DNA of 64,000 nt from Pyrus communis (lineage: Eukaryota > Streptophyta > Magnoliopsida > Rosales > Rosaceae): contig NC_084812.1 in NCBI RefSeq assembly GCF_963583255.1, positions 23,288,959 through 23,352,958 of the forward strand, in the 5' to 3' direction. Positions within the stretch are counted from its first letter, which is position 1, and each line of letters begins with the position of its first letter. The position numbers and the translations under genes were made by a program. Shown here piece after piece: positions 59,638-64,000 of the stretch. The notes below the pieces were generated by a model. That model did not search any database, was not told where the DNA came from, and saw only the letters and a program-made list of their open reading frames with translations.

Positions 59638-61989
59638 CTATGATAAGGCCAACTCACCACAACCTAGCTCAGAATCCATATCTTTCTCGTTGAAGCCCTC
59701 TTCCTCCTTAGCCAACTCTCTCTTCGCTTCCTCAAGCTCTGCCTCTGTGACAGCAAGGGCAGCACTCCGCCTCTTCTTCTCATTATCCAAAGCTTCAACG
59801 TCTTCTCTCAACCTCTTCACTCTCCTTGCCCTTTCCAGAAACTTCTTCATACCCAAAGCAGATTGAACATGTGGCTCCAGCCAAGCCAAGTCAAATCTGA
59901 ACATCCTGACATCCTCCCATAAACTTTGAAGGTGAGCAAAGGTATCCCCATTCATATCCTTTACCTTTGTTGTTTTAAGAAAATGCAAGAGCCCTCCGAG
60001 AGCTGTCAAAGCACATTCAATAACTTTACGATTCTTCTTACGTACACACTCAATCAACAAAGGATGCAATGAACAAGCTTCCTCCAGCAGTGGAAAGAAA
60101 GCTCTCTCTATTAGTCCCAACCCACGAAATTCCAAAAGCTCCCCCGTTGGCTTGGTGGGAATTTCCTCAACCTCCTTCACTAGAGAAGGGTCAGGAAGGC
60201 TTTCAACAATAGCCTTAGTGCAAACTTGTTCAGGACCTGATGTTTCTTGGAAAGGAGTCAGCGGTTCTGAACTTGGTGTCTTAGGTGTCGGAGAAGATTC
60301 TGGAGTATGCACCGAATGCACATGTGAAGGTTCCTGCCCACCACGCTCTTTCATTTCGGGCTCCATAAGTGCAGATTCTGCAAAACCATTAGCTCTTTGG
60401 TATATTGGAATATGGACCTTCACTTCGACAATGCATTTATCATTCACGAGATAACCTGCAGTCTCGTCATAAAGTTCACTGAGCAGCATGAATGAATTGA
60501 AGCCCCATTCACTTGTGGGTTCTTTGAACTCTTTATAAGAGCCTGTGAACAAAAATATAAAGGAATACAAAACTTTAATCAGGTACGCAAAGCACATCAA
60601 AGGTAATACGGAAACAACAATAAAAGAAGTCCATTTGGGAATTTACTACAGAAGCAAATTGTCAACAAAGATGACCTCAATCAATGATCAAGAACTCATG
60701 CTAATTATATTAACATATTTGGAGATGGACTTCCTTCCATGTGTAAACGTACTTACCCAGGCATAAATCCATTAGCTTTAAAACCAGAAAGTTTAAGAAA
60801 AAATAAAAACTAAGCTGCCGCCAGTGTCTCAAATCCATGGCAAATCTCATATAACATTGATAACCATACATATAATTATGCAAAACAAATCAGAGCCTGG
60901 GATCCAATAAATATTATCACCACCAAAGCTTAAAGGAAGAGAAATTCTAAATAGTTCTTGATGACACATCCAAACTAACTGATCCGAAAATCAAAATTAT
61001 GGTTTCATTGATAAAGATCAGCTACTCAATCTATACTAGAAACTCACTCCAAAAACCTTGATTGAAATCTTTACATCCAAATGCAACAAACTTGTTCCAA
61101 CAACCAACAACGCGTGTCGCATGAATGAGATAATGATCCTTTAAACAATTTGTACTAGAAACTCACTCCAAATTCTTTGTTTTCAATCATTCAATCCAAA
61201 TGCACCATAACTTATTACAACCAACAACGCGTGCCACATAAGTGATCACCATCAGTCAAACAATTATGCTAGAAACTCACTCCTTTGTTTTAACTCTTTC
61301 TATCCAAATACACCTCATGTTGTATAGATGACAACGCTCGGCAAAACAATTTACAATCTTATACTAGAAACGCACTCCAAATCCCTTGTTTTAAATCTCT
61401 CCATCCAAATCCACCATAACTTGTTACAAGTAACGAACGATGCGTGTCACATATAAACAACAAACAACAACAGAGTCATGATGGAAAGCACAATGAAATC
61501 CATTTACTGAGTTTCGATTGCCAAAACCACAAGATCACATAGAAAGAACATAAACATGAAACGGTAAAAGTTATACCCTTTGTAGCCCTTGTAATTGTCT
61601 TGTTGCTGTCCAGTTGATTGAGCACACTCAAGCTGAAGTGGGCAAATCTAGTCCAACCAGATTCCAGAATTGAAGCACTTGGGACACACAAGTACATGGA
61701 GAAGTGCATTTCAGAATTTACTTCATTGACCTTCGGCCATGCTAGGATCGTCCTGACCAAATCAAAATTATCAAACCAAAAAGGTGATCTTGAAGTGTTC
61801 ACAATCAAAAGAACTAAAAAAAAAAAAAAAAAAAAAAAACCAAAATATGAGAGAATAATTTTACCATTTGAAACCAGCGATGGTGAAAACGTCAGAGTAA
61901 TGCCTTTCGTTCTTGAGCTTAGAGAAGTTTTCGATCACCCATGTGAATGTCCCAGACACCTCTTCTTCTTCCTTGTTCTTGCTCTTCAT
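59638..61989 (-). CDS. MATH domain and coiled-coil protein (RTM3/At3g58270 group)
   Basis: Three exons on the minus strand: 61989-61865, 61752-61577 and 60542-59638. They total 1206 nt (401 aa plus stop) with GT-AG junctions and phases 2 and 1. The MATH domain spans about 14-140 (TFTWVIENFSKLKNERHYSDVFTIAGFKW, FSMYLCVPSASILESGWTRFAHFSLSVLNQ, SEWGFNSFMLLSELYDETAGYLVNDKCIVEVKV). A Ser/Pro/Thr linker (about 160-215) follows, then a helical region and a C-terminal coiled coil (about 332-388, KKFLERARRVKRLREDVEALDNEKKRR...). MATH domains bind partner proteins, and Arabidopsis relatives include RTM3, which limits long-distance potyvirus movement. Specific function here is unknown. A CT-rich leader (62083-62112) precedes the ATG. 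Intron 2 carries a four-copy repeat. Confidence 0.88.
61033..61455. repeat. Four-copy tandem repeat (about 95-120 bp) in intron 2 of the MATH gene
   Basis: Each unit has 'actagaaactcactccaaa..cttgttttNaatc', 'atccaaatNcaccataac', 'gttacaacNaacaacgcgtgtcacat'. Units start at about 61033, 61153, 61267 and 61362. Divergence is moderate. Confidence 0.8.
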
Positions 61990-62082
61990 CTAAACAGAAA
62001 AATTCAAATAAATAAAACCCATAAAAATGGTCACCCAACAATCACACCAACCATCACAGCAATCCCAACCATGATCATCGGT

Positions 62083-62275
62083 GAGAGAGAGAGAGAGACA
62101 GAGAGAGGGGAGAGAGGGAGGAAAATACTCTCCACTCCCCAGCAGAGCACACACTAACACCGCAGCACGGAAGCTCCGAGGACAAAACCTCCAATTATAC
62201 GATAGCTCAGTCAAACAATGTCCAAAGGGGTCCCACGCTCGTGGTTTTTTTTTGTTTTTTTTTTTTTTTTTTTGA
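62083..62275. repeat. Leader GA/CT run and poly-T tract upstream of the MATH gene
   Basis: GA-rich 62079-62125 (CT on the gene strand) and a T-run at 62245-62273. A separate A-run at 61816-61840 lies in intron 1. Confidence 0.8.
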
Positions 62276-62458
62276 ATTATACTGTTTACTTTAACAAAAA
62301 ATCATATTTTTATACTAAAAAATCAGTCTTAGTACTATTTATTTTACCTTTTATTTTATCTTTATTGTTAAAACTCAAAGTCAATCTTAGTACTATTTAT
62401 TTTACCTTTTATTTTATTCTTATTGTTAAAACTCAAAGTTTCAAACTTTTTTATTAAT

Positions 62459-62835
62459 TTTTTTTTTTTTAGAAAACATAAATATATTACCAACAAATAA
62501 ATATTACACATGAAGGGCCCAAATATACATTGAACAAAAGAAAAAATGTACCCTTAAAACACACATTAAAACATACATTGAACCAAAGCCCAAGAAAGCT
62601 TTGGGCCCCAGCACAAACACACCACACAACAGAAGAAACCCTAAACCACACTGGCTACTGTAGCAATTCCTCTTGCCATCGAAACTCCCCAATGAGTCGA
62701 AGCCATCTCCGCCATAAGGACCTGCCATCACACCATCTCTAGTCCTAAAGTTGAGGAAGAAAAACGCCGCTCCATCATCCACGAACCACCAAAATGATCG
62801 TCGCTCCATCCTCCACCCGCGCTCTTGCTTTATGT
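62459..62835 (-). mobile_element. Probable 5'-truncated LINE or other poly(A) retroelement end
   Basis: On the minus strand the sequence ends in an A-tract (T-run 62459-62471 on the plus strand) preceded by 'aatatatttatgttttct'. Upstream are 'ccaaagcccaagaaag' and repeated 'acattRaaacatacattgaac' pieces typical of a LINE 3' region. No domain is recognised in the 112-codon ORF across it. Confidence 0.35.
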
Positions 62836-62961
62836 CTAACAAAAGGGATAGATATTGTCATCCCAATGTCTTATTTTTTCACCTATTTAATAACATATTT
62901 ATCCTTTTGTAAGAAAACTTTTAAATCCTTATTTAATTAATTACTAAAATTTGGAAAATGT

Positions 62962-63371
62962 TGTTATGTAATATGTGGATGGCCCACATGAATAGTTTGT
63001 TACTATTCATCCAAAGAAAAATCAGATGAGTTATCATTCATATGAAGAAAGTTTGTAAAGCAAATAGTCTTGCAATAGTAATCTTTTGCCTATAAAATGA
63101 GAGCATACGGAGGAAGAAAGAAAGAGATAAAGAAAAGAAGAGAGATGAGAGGAAGAAGAGAAAGAAGAGAGATACAAAAGAAAATACCAGTGAGTTAGGT
63201 TAGAGAGAAGAGAGAAAATAGGATGAGTTATCATTGTACTCCTATTATTTCACATAATGAAAGAAAATATTACTGCTGCCCTGATGACGTAGGTACGCTT
63301 GCCGAATCTCGTAAATATTGTGTCTCATTTACTTTATGTTCCACTGCACACGTACCGTTGATTTTATAACA
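62962..63371 (+). mobile_element. 5' LTR of a Copia-like retrotransposon
   Basis: It starts TGTTATGTAATATGTGG and ends 'gattttataaca'. The junction 'ataaca|cgttatctgcacgag' closely resembles the LTR/internal start ('acacgttatcagcacgag') of plant Copia elements. A GA-rich leader region (63100-63180) lies inside the LTR. The element runs off the window. Confidence 0.65.
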
Positions 63372-64000
63372 CGTTATCTGCACGAGAAGCTCTCGTGTTG
63401 GTGAAAATCGTACACTATAAATCTGGTGAAGCACTACCTACCTCTCACATCTGTCGGCTGTAATCCCAAAGATAAAAAAATCTTTTCATTTCATTTTCAT
63501 ATCTCTATATGACTAATTTTCTTAAGGTAAATTTATATTTGTTTATATAACTATTATTATTATTGGTAGAAAATCTGACAGTCATGAAAGCAGCTTCTGA
63601 ACTCCAACTTGTTAACCTTAGATTGAGATACTTCCTTCTTGAAAGTTGTTCGTCTGCCCAGTACCTATAACATATAAAAAATTTCAGAAAATTCCAACAG
63701 TGCGATCGTCCTAGATGTTTGAAACACCAACTCAGTTTCCAATTTTGCAGAAAACTGGACAACCATATTATGAGTGGCAAAACTCCATTTTAGGTAGCTC
63801 AGATCAAAAATGTCTTCAAGAAAGTTGTTCAATATCCTCTTATCCATATCACACTAAAATTCGAGCCAAATATAATGATTTGATCTTCTCATATTTTGCA
63901 GAAACTACTCTTGACTCCAAAACTTTTGGGAACCATTTCGATTTTTTCGAAACTCACCAGAGGAGGAACACCAATTGAGACTAATTGTTAGTATTACTTC
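63372..64000 (+). mobile_element. Presumed internal region of the Copia-like element (partial)
   Basis: It follows the LTR and shows no recognisable gag, protease or reverse-transcriptase motif up to the window end. It may be untranslated leader, or a decayed or non-autonomous element. Confidence 0.35.

Noticed and set aside
61033..61455. CRISPR-like spaced repeats
   Set aside because: Contiguous diverged 95-120 bp intronic tandem units in a plant gene, with no short identical repeats or uniform spacers.
61618..62157. 179-codon plus-strand ORF
   Set aside because: It runs antisense across exons 1-2 and a poly-A intron tract of the MATH gene. Its Lys run comes from the A-tract.

Overview
This is a plant nuclear genome window. 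It has multi-exon genes with GT-AG introns, AT-rich intergenic DNA and dense nested retrotransposons. The Cassandra TRIMs, the gypsy-type PF04195 remnant and the chromovirus-like LTRs resemble those I know from Rosaceae, so I infer a member of the apple/pear tribe (Malus or Pyrus). That assignment rests on familiarity, not on a database search.

Layout: 1-5.9 kb is gene-poor and holds a degenerate tandem repeat and a MITE. Two tandem ZIFL (ZINC INDUCED FACILITATOR-LIKE) MFS transporter genes follow, at 5944-11159 and 18734-24677. Each has 17 exons that splice to 483 codons with no break. The duplicated block spans about 4.3-11.6 kb and again about 13.55-25.06 kb. The second copy has been expanded by a 3.5-kb solo LTR inside a terminal-inverted-repeat element in its promoter, and by a hAT-like element in intron 1. 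Between the copies lies a Harbinger-type MITE remnant split by a three-LTR Cassandra element.

25.2-27.7 kb is a PIF/Harbinger-like element with a decayed SANT/NAM-associated-type gene, itself hit by a second multi-LTR Cassandra. 30.0-37.3 kb is the AP-4 adaptor epsilon subunit gene (10 exons, 970 aa). 40.2-41.3 kb is an intronless MAPKKK-like kinase whose start region looks frameshifted. Degenerate repeats of its 3' flank and a truncated kinase fragment follow at 42-45 kb. 47.0-49.1 kb (minus) is an intronless SUVH1/3-type SRA-SET protein. 50.9-58.5 kb is a nest: one chromovirus-like LTR holding a canonical Cassandra and a decayed PF04195-type retroelement. 59.6-62.0 kb (minus) is a three-exon MATH/coiled-coil gene. 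The last kilobase starts with a Copia-like 5' LTR.

The host genes are functionally unrelated: vacuolar or plasma-membrane metal/ion transport, post-Golgi sorting, MAPK signalling, chromatin, and MATH-domain proteins. I found no operon-like or defence-island logic. The most informative structure is in the transposons. Three Cassandra elements carrying 5S-rRNA-like LTRs all have perfect 5-bp target-site duplications, and two have non-canonical multi-LTR architectures. A 3,500-bp solo LTR also has a perfect target-site duplication. I saw no clearly new biological system. The strongest leads are the odd Cassandra multimers, the diverged second ZIFL copy (W174R in a conserved motif), and the MAPKKK start-region frameshift.
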